64,000 bases of DNA from contig CP075496.1 in the NCBI GenBank assembly GCA_021613535.1, positions 7,254,001 to 7,318,000 of the forward strand, read 5' to 3'. The notes under the pieces are model-generated. The model searched no databases, was not told where the DNA came from, and worked only from the letters and a program-made list of their open reading frames with translations. Positions 48,162 through 60,964 of this stretch are shown here, piece after piece. The first letter of the stretch is position 1. Every line of letters starts with the position of its first letter. Both the position numbers and the translations under genes were made by a program. The DNA comes from Adineta vaga (lineage: Eukaryota; Rotifera).

Positions 48162-49528
48162 CTAAATATCTAATGAAGAATCAAGACGGTCGAAAGAATA
48201 AACAGCTCGTTCATTACGTGACCATTTACTTATATCATGATCATTACCTCCTAAACCGTATTGAGCTGTATATTCACGTAATTCTTTAAAAAAATCAAAT
48301 GTTTCTGGTTCATCAATGTCAACATCGTCTTTATCAATTGAATTCGCATATTTTAATGCATTCCAAGTGTTTGTATCCATATTTACTGGTTTAGTATTGA
48401 AATCAATTGTCATATTTTCCATAATAAAAACCCAATTGCAATAAACAATCTACAATGAAAAACAAAACAATCGATTAGAACTGAAAGGAAAAACTTCTAC
48501 TAAAGAAAAAGTTCATACTTGAAGAATGTTCGTATAAGCACTACAGAGATCACCAATTGCTACGAACATATGACCAACATAAGTGCTCGTTCTAACACTT
48601 GTTTAAAATTTGGTATTTCTTTTGAAATTGATGCTAATTTTCGTACTAAATTTCGATCGATATTTTCGATCTTTTGAAACATAACCTGTGGTAATAAACC
48701 ACGAAGAATTGTTACATAACAAGCACCAATAACACGCATAATCTGATTAAAACGTTCACCATCATCGATACCACTGATTTCATTAGTATAATCAAGTAAG
48801 AGTGTCAAAGCTTCAAGACGACGAAATCCAAGAATATAGTTTACTTTATCAACTGGTTTACGAGTATAAGTTAATCGAGCCATGAAACCTTGTTGAACAA
48901 TAAAAACAGCTTTTGTTAAATCGAGAAGACAATTTTCAACAACTTCTAATTCACCGTAACAACCGAAATCATTATGAATAGACATTCCAAAAGCATCAGG
49001 ACTCGTATTACGAACATCTTTACGATACTTCTTATTCCAATAACGAGCTGTTTTAGAAACGACAAATGTTTCTTTATTAGGACCAAGCTTTTCATAAATA
49101 ACATATTGTTTGTTGGTTGGATGATCTTTACCATCATCATCGGCAGTTGTTGATCGAACTGGAGGTGCTTCTGTTTGCTGTCCTTGTTCATCTTCTCCTT
49201 CAAAATCCTCGTCATCATCATCATCATCACTTTCATCACTTGTATCCAAATCTTCATTTACTACCGGTTCGATGAATTTTACTGGTTGTGGAGGTGATGG
49301 TGAACGTACTGGTTTTGATTCTTTGGGTTTATTATTTCGACGGGCTTGTCGTTTTGGTACGTTTTCTTTATCGACGACTTTTTCTTCAACTTTGGGCTTC
49401 TTTGCATTTGCAGGTACTGTTTCATCGGTATTATTACGTTTGACGGATGAATGTTTATCAATGGTTGATGGCTGCTGCTGTTCATGATCGGTTCCTTTAT
49501 TTCGAACAGCAAGTGTACGTTTTGGCAT
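48162..49528 (-). CDS. Unrecognised acidic, probably nuclear protein (frame slip)
   Basis: I do not recognise the family. The N-terminal 130 residues are disordered: a basic cluster (K-K-P-K-V-E-E-K, R-Q-A-R-R-N-N-K) that looks like a nuclear signal, a Pro/Ser segment, then a D/E-rich patch (S-D-D-D-D-D-D-E-D). Residues ~145-325 form a mainly helical domain with W-N-K-K-Y-R-K-D, F-G-C-Y-G-E-L-E-V-V and a predicted helical R-F-N-Q-I-M-R-V-I-G-A-C-Y-V-T-I-L. The first exon frame stops at 48560, but a frame one base off continues from about 48595 with G-H-M-F-V-A-I-G-D-L-C-S-A-Y to a GT donor at 48518. It then runs in phase into exon 48162-48449, ending D-S-S-L-D-I. So one base is missing, or the gene is broken. 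Confidence 0.6.
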
Positions 49529-50275
49529 AGTTAAATAGTTAAAAAGGGAAGTGATTACAAATCGAAAATAGTTTGAACTGATTGGAAAAATACGTAGATA
49601 ACGAAACGAACCGAACGAAAATTTAAATGAACAAAGAACACTACACTAATAGTGACTATTGGATAGAATAGATATGCGCGGTAGAGGGCAGACGATGAAG
49701 TACACCTAGAGAGGCTTATATATATGCGCGTTGTTCTACAATACTTTGTATTTACTAGAGGCGAACTGGAAGTAGCTGATTTACATGAAAATAAACCAAA
49801 AGAAGTATTTTCCAATAATCAATAGTGTACCCATTAAATAATTGTATTAAAAATTTGATTTGAGTACTCTAATATCCATTGTTTGTAATGATATCAATAT
49901 TTTGTTCTTTATTCTTGTAGCTGATTATATATACACATCTGTTACATCATTTGAAACAAATGTAACATATTATAGAAGAAACCATATACACTATTGAAAC
50001 ATGTATACTTAAAACAAGATGAAATTTCATCTTTATTTTATTTTAAATTGAATACAAATATCTTACACTTGATAATCATCTGTTCGGTTCTATAAATATT
50101 TCTTCCTTAATTTATTAAATTAGTATTTTTTTAATTAGAAAGAGTAAAAAATGAAGAGAGAAAAAATACTTTTAATACCATCTAATTTCTATCTATCGTC
50201 ATTATAAGATTGATGACATATTAGATGAAATGAAAGGAAGAAAATACATAAATATCTTTTTCCTTTGCTTCAAAT
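49529..50275. other. Intergenic region
   Basis: 5' flank of the acidic nuclear protein gene and 3' flank of the AKNA-like gene. No gene seen. Confidence 0.4.
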
Positions 50276-53200
50276 TTAAATAGTAGCTAAAATAAGTTTC
50301 AATTGTCGACTTATATGTCTCGATAATGTTTGTGAATGATGTTGAACTTTTTTTGCTCGTTCATAAGCTTCATTCAATACAGCCATGTCATAACTATTTG
50401 AAATCTAAAAAGAATTATATCCATTCATGGTTATTCTTCTATTCAATTATTATTTATAACTTACTTCTTCTGATTCACTGTCGGAAGATGTAATATGTTT
50501 GGTATCTTGACGATATCGATTCATCCTTCTACAAAAAATTTTCAATAAAAATAAAGAATGAAAAATTGAAAGAATATAGTTACTTATTTCCACTTTCATA
50601 ACCAGGATCATCGATATCATTAGGAGTTCGTTTCACTGTTGGATGTGTGTGGTGACTAGATAAAAATAAAGAAAATTGTGAACCTAATATGGAACCTTGA
50701 GTCGTCTATTTGCATTTAGAAACTTTTAAGTGAGATGTATCAAATAACTCAACATTATTCCTTTTGATTTAATTTATACAAACCGATGATGATACGTCGT
50801 CATACAACCACATTCAGTACATGCATGCAATTTTGTAGAGGGCGATTTTGTTTGAGAAGAAGTTGGTTGATACAATGTTGTAGTAGAAGGTTGGTTTTTA
50901 TTGGGAACATATCGACTAGACAAAGATATGATGATGATAATCATTTTCTTTTTGATAAAATGAATATAGTACTTACTATAAGACACCTGTATGTGGATCT
51001 AAATAAAGATTACTTGTTTGTTTTCTTGTTATTGTTGTAGGAGGTGGCGGTAAGGTGGGTGGAAGTGGTGCTTGTCTTTGATGTTGATTAAGTTTCTCTT
51101 GTGATCGTCGATGTGTATGTGATTCATCAATATAACAGGCACTTCGATACATTTTTTCGGGATTACTGGATGAAATTGTTGTTTGACGATGAACAATACC
51201 ACTTCGATATTTTCGACCCATTTTATGATGTTGATCAAGTTTTGATGGATCTTGTGGAGCAGTCTGTGGTCGATGTGAACTATTTTGATAATGACGAAAA
51301 TTGACACTGTCCGTTGAAATACTTCGATGATAAGGTGTTAAACGTGTTCGTTGAGAGGCTGTCTGTTGGAATTGTAAATTTGGATGACTGCGACGAGGTT
51401 TTCTTTTATATGCGGAGGTTTGGGGAGTTTGATCGAATGAACCTGGTGCAAATGTTTCTATATCTGATGGATATAAGTCTAAAATGAAATTGATAGAAGA
51501 ATAAAATGAATGTAACAAGTTATATAATTATCAATACCTGATCGTCCACTAGGCACTCGTCGGTAACTTTCGTTTACTGATGACAAAGTGTCGAATCGTT
51601 TTGTATATTTACTTGAAAAAAAAATGGCCAAATGTAATCATAAAATTTGATGTAAAAGTGCTTGAAGGACAAAAGAAAAAAGGAATTCTTTTCTTTCTCC
51701 TACTCTCTTCTCCTACTCTCATTCGCGCTCGGCTATCGATTGACTTTATTAGTTATTATTTTTTTTGTCGCTGACACTCACGAGAAACTATAGCAATGAA
51801 AATAAAACTTACTTGTAAGACATTCCAGGACTAACAGTATCAGACTCATTCGAATGTGATGATGATACATTGGACATGGTTTCTAAAAGAATACGAATGA
51901 GAAACTTCTATTTCTCTTGTATTATCACATTCAATTACCTTGTTCTTCATCTGTGTATCGTCGTCGATCGTCATCGAGTGATTGGTAATGACTTTCATCA
52001 ATCATACTTGTATTTAATTTACTATAAGAGAAAAAAAAAGGAATTTCTTTGTAATTTTATTCGAAGTAATCAGATTACCTATCACGACTTAATTTAGTGG
52101 TATTATTTGTACCAATACCACTATCATAATCACTTGTACGTGTTCGCATTGATCGCGTTGAATAATGTGGACCGTTTGTACCGTTAGAAAGAGATGGTGG
52201 ACTCATGTCATTGTCTAATTGATAATGATTAATATTTTTCTAAATGATAGAGAGTATTTTTGATTCTATTGAATGTGAAATCTTTTTTTTGTTTCTTTTA
52301 CTCGTTGTTCAACTTTATGTTTTCGTTGAGATTTAGCGATGTTTTCTAAATTATCATAATTTTGAATGTCCTGTTGGCTAGTAGATTTTTTCTTATTTGC
52401 GGCAGTGGGTTCGCCGACGGAATTGTCTTTCATCGGGTGGTAAATAATGATGGTTTGTAGTAGTCGGCGAATTCAAAACCAGTTCGAATGAAGTCGAATG
52501 AACATCTTTTTTTAATGGAACTGGGGTAGTTCGTTTCGTTTGTTTTTGTTGGTCGTCATCAGAGTGCTATTATAAATAAAAATAAAATAGTAAAGTCGCT
52601 TTTTGGTTTTCACCAATCACTATCTGTTCTTGTCACATCAGAATCTCATTTATTCTGGAAAATCGACCTTTCTTTTTTTCTTAGATGTTTGAAAAACTTC
52701 ATCGTCATACCTCAGAATGATGGACATATTGTTTTTGACTTTTCGTTGTTGTCGGTATTTGATTTGGTAGATCTAGTTGCGATGAACTATGAAATAAATA
52801 AAATTTTGCAGAAAAAACAGCAATATTTTAAATTACGTTTTCTTTGTTTGCTCTAATTGATTATCTAATCGTACATGTGAGGATTTCGTTTCATTCTTTT
52901 TTTCTGAAATTCCTGCATTAACCGCATTTAATAATTTCTGATATTGATCCATTAAGTCAGCATGATTGCATATTGAAGATCGAGCAGAAACTTGACTCTA
53001 TTATTTGATTAAGTATGAAAATGGAGAAAAGGATTGGATTATCTTTACCGAATGTGTTTCACTTTGTGTGCCACGACTTTGTCGATCGATTTCTATACCA
53101 TTACTTGATTTACCAAGTAGATTATCTGTAATTCGATTGACGATTTCTTTTAATAATTGTTTCATCATTTCTAATTCCGAATTCAAATCTCTACAAATAT

Positions 53201-56200
53201 AGAATTTCATAAAATTTTATTTAAGTGAAAACCTATGGTTTAATTACGCATCAAAATCGACATCACTAAAATCACTACCACGTTTCGATCGATCAAATAC
53301 TTTCAATAATTTTTCATAATCTTCTTTAATCGTATCATACACTTGCTTTTGTTCAGCTAAACTTAATTGATTGGCATCCATTAAGGTAAGAAATGACTTC
53401 ATCTATAATAGAAAAAAAATATCGAATATAATCATTTTTTTTTCAGCATTCAATGAATTTAATCTTTTACTTTTCCACCTAATGTCTTCGTTTGAATAAG
53501 TAAATCGAGTTTAATAGTTTCAGGTGTCGTTAATTCTTGAACAGTAATTGTTTGTGGAACAGATTCATCAAAAATTACAGATTCGGCAGTAGCGGAATTA
53601 GTTGGCGATGCACCTAAATATAGAAATAAGCTGCAATTTCTGATTTTTACGAATTAAGACAATATGAAAACCAATTATCCTCTAGATTTTATCTAGTGTT
53701 TATGAGAAGAAGAAGAAGAGCTTTTTTTGTACTATAGGTTGAGAAATATATACAACTAGAGGTATTTTAGTAGACATATGTCGTTTATGCGATAAAAAAA
53801 CAATTTAAACAAAGAAGTAAGAAAAATAAAAAGTGTAAAAGACTCTTTTACATTTATCTGTTTATTTAAAAGCGATTAACATAGCAACCACTCTTATGTA
53901 GCACCTATATGTAACTATGAGCAACTATTTTCAAGAGGTTATGAACAACGTTATAGATTTCAACTAGAGAAACACACTCATCTTCGTATTCTAAATTCTG
54001 TACCCAAATAGTTCTAAGAACTAAAAGAAATAACTTAAGCTTCATTTTAACAAACAAAAAGATTCATAGAAAAGAAGCCTGTCAATATGTAGATTTAGAA
54101 ATGCTCTATGGTCTATTTTTCATATATTCATGTCGTTTCGATGTACTTTATTTATTACCTTTTTCGTATATCTAATTTTCAATAATCTTGCAATCGTTTC
54201 TATATTGAGTTAAATCAAGGTTGATAGAAAAGAATCTGTTCACTTTTTTTTCTATTTAAACATACCATTATATATACAGAAAAAAAAAGAAGAAAGAAAG
54301 CTCGATTCGACTCTTGAAATTTTGTTGTAGGGCAATATCTGTACATATAAAAAAGTAAATTTCGTTTTTTTCTTCTCATACATGATCATCGTCAACTTCT
54401 CGTAGGTTTCATGACATGTGTTATGATTACAAACATAGTCACATGAAAGAGAAAACGACCAATGAATAAAACACTACTTTTGTACTAAATTTAAGAATGT
54501 GCGAAATAAAAACAAAAAAGAATGAAAATGAAACCATTGTTATTTACCTTTGAATTCAATAATCTAGTACAACGAAGAATATTTCTAGGGATTTTTTTCA
54601 GTAGTTTAACGAAAAAGAATAAGAATGTTTTTATAAATTATTTAAAATAACAAGTCTTCTTTTAACAAAAAGTTTTGTAATTACATTTACATCAAACTTA
54701 TTCGGACAATTATTGTGAATAGTTTTCTGAAATAGAAATCATGAAATCGATCTTTTTCGATATGATTAGCACGTAGAAGTTAGAGACATCGTGTTGAAAC
54801 AATGCTCTTCGTGAGAACTCAGATGATGAAGCATAGATTACTAATCGCAAATAGAAAATAAAAATTATGTTAACAATATACGCCTTAACATGAAAATTGA
54901 TCTAAAATAGATGATTACTTTTAATTGCTGGTGTATTGGTTGCTGCAGTTGTTGATGATGAAGCTACATGCATTATGGATGAAAGAGGTGTCACAGTAGT
55001 GGAATGATATACTCCACTTGATCGTACACTTGCAACATTAACTCTGGATTGATGAATAAAATGGATGGTTCCCTATTAAGATGAAATTCTTGTTAGATTA
55101 ATATCATTCAAAGAAAAGTTAATCTTATACTTCAGATGCATTGGAAGAAGGTGTATGATCATCTGTAATTTTTGGTTGAAAACGCAATTGATCAATAGTA
55201 TTTTCAGCTTGAGCATATTTTTCTAACAATTCTTCGTAATTTTCATGAAGTTTATTTAGTAATTCTCCTGTTTTCTTGCCATAGCGTTTTTGTTCTTTTA
55301 ATTTTAATTTTAAATCTTGTTCTTCTAAATGACTTGTTTCTGATTCATCTTCATCGTCACTAATTGCTAATTGTGAACGACGTTGTTTTGCTGATGGTGT
55401 ATTACCTGCAGAAGAAGTAAGTTTTTGTGGCGATGAAAATATTTTACGATGTGTTATTGGAGTAAATGGTGAAACTTGTGTATTCGTTTTAGTAGCAGCT
55501 TGCCCTGAATTGGTTGTAGAAGGTACTTGTGATGTTCCTGAACGATCAGCTGAAGTAAAGAAACGAAAGGCACCTTTGCTCGTTGTAGACACTGGTACAG
55601 GTATTTTTGATGAACTAGTTGGTGAATGAGCACGTCTACAATGTGAACATTTAGAAAGATTATATTTAGAAAAAGAATCATTCAACCGAATTTTTGTTGC
55701 TGTTGCAGCTTTTAACGTTGGACTACGTGATCTTGACTGTGATGGTGAATTTGTTCGAACTGGTATTTTTGAAATAGATTGTCGAACATCTTTATTCATT
55801 GTTGATAGACGTGTTGAAGATGTATTAGAATTAATTTTTGTTTGAGGTCGAGGTAATGCTGTCTTCATATTGTCTCGATCAGAATTAGAATGAAATTGCT
55901 GTATAGTAGTTGTAGTAAAATCACTTGTTAGTGGTGTATGAAGGCTTTGTGAGTGGTACTTCTTATCAACAATACCACCTGATTTACTTCTTTCGGAAGA
56001 AAACTATAAAAAGAACGAGAGAGAAAAAGAGAAGAAAAAGAGAAGAATAAATGTATTGATTGATGTCGTGAAAAAAGCCAGTGACTGAAAGCATTGATTA
56101 AATCGATTTATACAATGAACAAAAATGTGACAATGAAGTGAGCTTAAGACTGTTAATGTTCGATAAAAAATCTTTTTTTTCTCCACTTCAAATACTGACA

Positions 56201-56704
56201 TGCTTGTTACAAGTAATGATTAGATTTTAAAGAAAAAGTCTTCTTTAGTTTGAAAAGAAATACACTTACTAGTTGGTTTGAATTAGTATCTAAGAAGAAT
56301 TTTTCATGATATTTGTTGTCCAAAATTGTTGCTTCTCCATCAATGGATACTTTTCTCGTTTCATTTTCATCCGAAGAACGTTTTTTTGGCCAATCATCAG
56401 CATACAATGTTGCTTGTCGAGTTAAAAAAACCGCTCGATTATTATTTGTTGAAGTTAAAAGATCATTTTTCTCATCATCATCATCATCATTATTATCGCT
56501 AACGTCACTTTGACTGCAACTGTCATCATGATCCGAAGGACGTTCTAACATATCGTTTTCGTTTTGTATTGTTCGTTTTAGAGAATAGTCTCCATTAATA
56601 CCATTGTCGTCGGTGTCACTTTGATCACTTTTTGAATCGTTTTCTGATGATGAACGTGAACTATTAGTTTGCCTATTTAGTAGAAATGAAAATGATGATG
56701 GCAT
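50276..56704 (-). CDS. AKNA-like coiled-coil protein (one frame slip)
   Basis: Eighteen exons, about 1,230 residues: 56270-56704, 55131-56003, 54919-55072, 53471-53613, 53248-53402, 53049-53190, 52837-52997, 52711-52786, 52302-52566, 52079-52239, 51939-52021, 51813-51882, 51538-51611, 50977-51478, 50784-50915, 50584-50655, 50465-50528, 50276-50404. AKNA organises microtubules at centrosomes. Supporting signs: a coiled coil with N-Y-E-E-L-L-E-K-Y-A-Q-A-E-N-T-I-D-Q-L-R (end of exon 2), a Y-D-S-G-I-G motif, a late Cys-rich C-T-E-C-G-C-M, and a C-terminal helix (A-Y-E-R-A-K-K-V). Most of the rest is Ser/Thr/Gln-rich and disordered. All phases match except exon 52302-52566, which has one base too many near 52435; without correction translation stops at 52393. 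A separate short gene starting at M-K-D-N-S near 52434 is the alternative. The family call is moderate. Confidence 0.5.
53614..54918 (-). other. Long intron of the AKNA-like gene
   Basis: A 1,305-bp intron in a gene whose other introns are mostly 50-300 bp. AT-rich; I found no hidden exon or mobile element. Confidence 0.55.
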
Positions 56705-59460
56705 TATCGTAGTAAATGTGCTCTTTTATATAGTATAGATTGATTCCATGTATGTATGTATGTAAGTATATCGTATATATATATATATATCTATATCTTG
56801 AATAAAAGGAAGAAAAGAAAGAATGTAAAAATTCATTGTTCTTTTCGTTGTAAAGATTACGTGTATAGGTGATTTGTAATGAACAACAGGTGATGAGAGA
56901 GAAAAGGTTGAAACAGGAGAGTAACAACACTTGATCCGTTTTGGTTTTTTTCTTTTTTACTGAAATTTTTGTTTTATTTCTCATTTGTAGAAAAGAAACG
57001 AAAAACCAAAACGACATGTCTATGATAAAGTATTGTTCTTTACAACGAAAATTACTTGAGGTAGAAATGTTTAGTGAGAGTAAAAATTCGATCGATACAA
57101 TACTTTGGAAAAGAGCGTATTTTAGTTTATTTGTAATACAAGTCCGATATGAATGATGAAAAAGAAGAAGAAGAAGAAAAGAAAAAAAGAAAACATCTTT
57201 TCTTAAGTATAAAAATAATATTTACATGCATGAAAATGCTATTCGATACATACAGAAATGTATATTTCGTCGCCATTCGTAGACAGGTTGTTATAGTAGC
57301 AACCTCAAATTTTCTTTTCAAAAGGTTTAAAAGGTTTCAAGAGAATCGATTAATATCTGCTAATGTAATTTAGAGATATTTGTACTTGGATTTGTTCTAG
57401 ATGAAAATAATTTCATTAGATTTCTTTTTCCGTTTGTGATGATGAATTATTGTATACAATGTAGGAAGAATAGCGAGCGAGAGAGAGCATCAAATAACTT
57501 TGAAAAATAACCTGGATATAATGATCAAGAACGAAAAATTTTGATGCAAACAATACAGCTTCGTTTTAAATTCATGGGAATGAATTTATGCAAATCTTAA
57601 AGCGATTTTCTTTTATTAATTTGGTCAGTTTCAAGAATGACTTCGTAAGATAACAAAGCACTTTGTATGTGTATGTATCTTTCTTAATAACGACTCACTT
57701 TCGATTGTTTTTCTCAAGTATTCTTTGCTCTTATTGTACATGTCTATTATATCAGTCTTGTATAAGAGATTAGATCATTATCTTACAATGACATACGATG
57801 GTTCTTGTGAATGAAATAGTATTCTTTTGCTGTTTTTGTTATTTTATTTACAGATACTATAGAACTATAATGACTAAATGAGGTCGATAGACAAAGAAGA
57901 CATAGAAATAAATGTTGGTCGATTAGCTATTTATCACGATGTATTGAGATTATTTTGAACACATAATCGACAAGTCACGAAATATAACACTGTTGATGTA
58001 TACTGATGTTTTTTCTTAAGGTTGCATCTAATCAATGAAGAACTATATTGACTAGACAAGTGATTCTGTTGACTTAGTTGTTAACAGGTGTAAATATTTT
58101 GTAGATATTGAGAAATCTCTGTTCGAATTATGAACGAGGTAAGAATGAAGAAAAAAAAGCAATAACTCCGTAGAATACTTACCTACGCAAAACATCAAAA
58201 AGTGTAAGATTTCGTCAATTTGATAACATAGACATGGAATGATTAATATATGTGGTATTTTTCTTTTGAAAACGATGTTTTATTCTGCTACTTCGCTATA
58301 GTACTTTTATTCGAAATGCACGATTGAATAAATATTTCATTTATTTGTGTGAATATTTGATTTGTAGTTTGCAAACAATATGAGATAGAAAAAAAATTAA
58401 GTGAGACCGTTGTTTACTGCAGTGGAAACTTGATTGTGAACACATTCAAAAATATCTTTCAAATAGTTCACATTACTAGGAATACCTAGAATCATGAGTA
58501 ATTATGGAAAGATGAGTTAGCTTTGGTGCAATCTTTCAATAAGTATCGTAGATTGCTATATAATATATTGTATTTTCTTCTTCTACATTGCTTCTTACGT
58601 TGAAACCCTTTTTGAGTTCGATTTGATTTGTTTAACCTATAGTTTCTCAAAACAGTTAAATTATAGTTGATAGTATCTAATCGTTGAATTGTTACAAAGA
58701 AGCTGCTATTACTTTCAATACAAGAAAAATCAAAGATGTGACAATGAGAGTTTTTTGAGACTTCGAACCTCGCCCCTCTCCAATCTTTGAAATTTCATAG
58801 AACAAAGAATCGATCAAGACACATTTAATACAGAAGCGAAACGCTAATATTTCATCAATAATAAGTCTTCACAAGACTGAGAAAGATTATTTTCATTAAC
58901 TTCATCAAAAAAAAGTACATTCAAAACCAAGTCTGTGTTTGTCGAGTTTCATTACAATTTTAGCACACAATGGCTTTCTCAGCTGATAAAAACGGAAGTG
59001 CATTTTTAATATCATACATTTTACAGTGGGAGATATTATAATGCTACTTTATTTAACTGATTGATTGTAAAGTTGGTAGTTGAAAAATAAATTATATGTG
59101 ATATTATGTTATCTTGTCCTTTCTATCATTCGATACTCTCGCCAGATCGATCAAAACGGTTACTATACGATTATGTATGGATTCAGAATGGACTGTATTA
59201 CTGCGCCCATTATTATAGTCAGTACACAGACCATATCGTTTGACCTGGGTTGTTTTCTGTAGCGATTAGAAGTTAAATTATATATTTTACAAAAAAATAT
59301 CTGATAACAAAAGATGGCTAGCGATAGAAAAGTTCACTTGCGCTGAGAATGTTTAGTATTGATTATTTCATGATAATAGCTATCAAATGTATGAAATGCT
59401 TTAAGTAACCATTGTCCACTGAAATACAGTTATCTATCTGCATGACATGATCTAAATAAA
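56705..59460. other. Long intergenic region
   Basis: AT-rich. TA-rich simple repeats near 56772-56795 and GAA-rich tracts near 57160-57190. No gene recognised. Confidence 0.4.
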
Positions 59461-59507
59461 CAAAAAAATATTGAAAAAATCTTTTGATACTAAATTGTAT
59501 TACAATT

Positions 59508-59762
59508 TCTTACCAATATCCACTAAAATCTCTTTAGCAGATAACTTTTTTGTCTTGAATTCATTTAAATTTCTTTCTATTTGTACGTCTCTTCATTAAT
59601 ACACATATTTGCAAGAATTTTCGCTAAACGTGTACAATTCTTTTCAATTGTTGTTTTATCATGATTATTAAATATTTCCTCAATCACTCCTTGCCTTTGC
59701 AAAACTTGATCAGCAATTGCTTGCTCAAATCACACAATGGTCTGTTTGAATTCGTTCTAAAT
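59508..59762 (-). pseudogene. Decayed helical-repeat exon fragment
   Basis: On the minus strand a stretch reads like helical-repeat protein (I-A-D-Q-V-L-Q-R-Q-G-V-I-E-E-I-F, then L-A-K-I-L-A-N-M-C-I-N-E-E), flanked by in-frame stops on both sides and a second stop-riddled piece downstream. It has the look of an ARM-type repeat exon that has lost its gene. The functional TTC12-like ARM gene lies 1.2 kb away, but I could not show that this piece derives from it. Confidence 0.3.
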
Positions 59763-60120
59763 TTAGAAGAAAAAAACACGAAGCATAGGTCTATGGGTCT
59801 CTATGCTTATTCATATATATATCCTTAATTCTGAAGAGACTGAGTTTTTAGATCTTGAAATATTTTCAAACTATTCTGTCTACGACATAATAAATAAAGA
59901 CCCACAGAACCAATACTAAATATGGGAATTTAAGATTCGTAGTTGTGTTCCATCGAAATTTGAGAAAAAATGATTTCCGGCGACATCTTTTTCATTTTAT
60001 TACAATTGGTCATGCAATCAAATATATAACATATACTTCAATACTACAATATCAATACAATTCATTTGCTAGTAGAAATTCGATTTCGAAAGTGTCCGAT
60101 TCTTCGATAGTTTATTCTAG
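59763..60120. other. 5' flank of AK6
   Basis: AT-rich, no gene; should contain the AK6 promoter. Confidence 0.35.
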
Positions 60121-60744
60121 ATGAGTTCGACAAAACAACTTCCAAATATTGTTATCTGTGGTACACCAGGTATATCTTCATTTTCTTCTTAATAATCTTC
60201 TCCGTAACTCTCAATCGTATCCTCTACAGGTGTTGGTAAATCTCGGCTTTGTCAGGAATTATGTTCAGCAAATAAATCTTTAAAATATCTTAATATCAAT
60301 GATATAGCTAAAGAACAGAAATTTATTTTTGGTTACGATACTGAAAATGAATGTCAAATATTAGATGATGATGCTTTTCATGATTATCTTGAGGAGGAAT
60401 ATTTTCAACAAGAAACTCCTCCATCTGGTTTAATTATCGATTATCATAGTGCAGGAATAATTCCTGAGAGTGACCACATTCATGCTGTATTTGTTATTCG
60501 TTGTTGTAATGATAAATTATATGATCGATTAAAGCAACGCAATTATTCGGATAAAAAAATTGAACAAAATATTCAATCAGAAATTTTTCAAGTATGTCTT
60601 GATGAAGCAAACGAAACATTCGATCAATCAATTGTTCATGAACTTACCAATGAAACAGAAGACGATTTTAAAAAGAATGTGGAAAACCTAACGAATTGGA
60701 TTAAACAATGGTCAGAAAATAATAATACACAAAAGAAAAAATGA
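60121..60744 (+). CDS. AK6: Adenylate kinase isoenzyme 6 (Fap7/hCINAP)
   Basis: Two exons, 60121-60169 and 60230-60744, encode 187 residues (family about 172). AK6 is a nuclear NMP kinase/ATPase needed for late small-ribosomal-subunit maturation. The P-loop reads G-T-P-G-V-G-K-S (residues ~14-21) and is split by the intron between G-T-P and G-V-G. Other landmarks: L-K-Y-L-N-I-N-D-I-A-K-E, C-Q-I-L-D-D-D, I-I-D-Y-H-S-A, V-F-V-I-R, and N-I-Q-S-E-I-F-Q-V in the lid region, then the C-terminal W-I-K-Q-W. The usual K-T of the P-loop is K-S here. It converges on the TTC12-like gene, with 220 bases between the two stops. Confidence 0.92.
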
Positions 60745-60964
60745 TTGCTGAAGGAAAATTGATAAATAACCAAATTTTGTTATTTATAGTTATTTTCTAA
60801 ATAAAAATTTCTATTTGATGATCAGCCAACAAGAAAAGTATAGTGAAATGTTAACTGCACGAAGATTCAAGCATCATTATCTGTTATCATATGAGAAACT
60901 TAATACACTAGTACTGAAAATAAAAGATTTGTAAGAATCAAAACAGAATGGTCTTTATTTTTTT

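Noticed and set aside
49272-49512. Frames opposite and alongside the acidic nuclear protein
   Set aside because: Shadows of the real coding exon.
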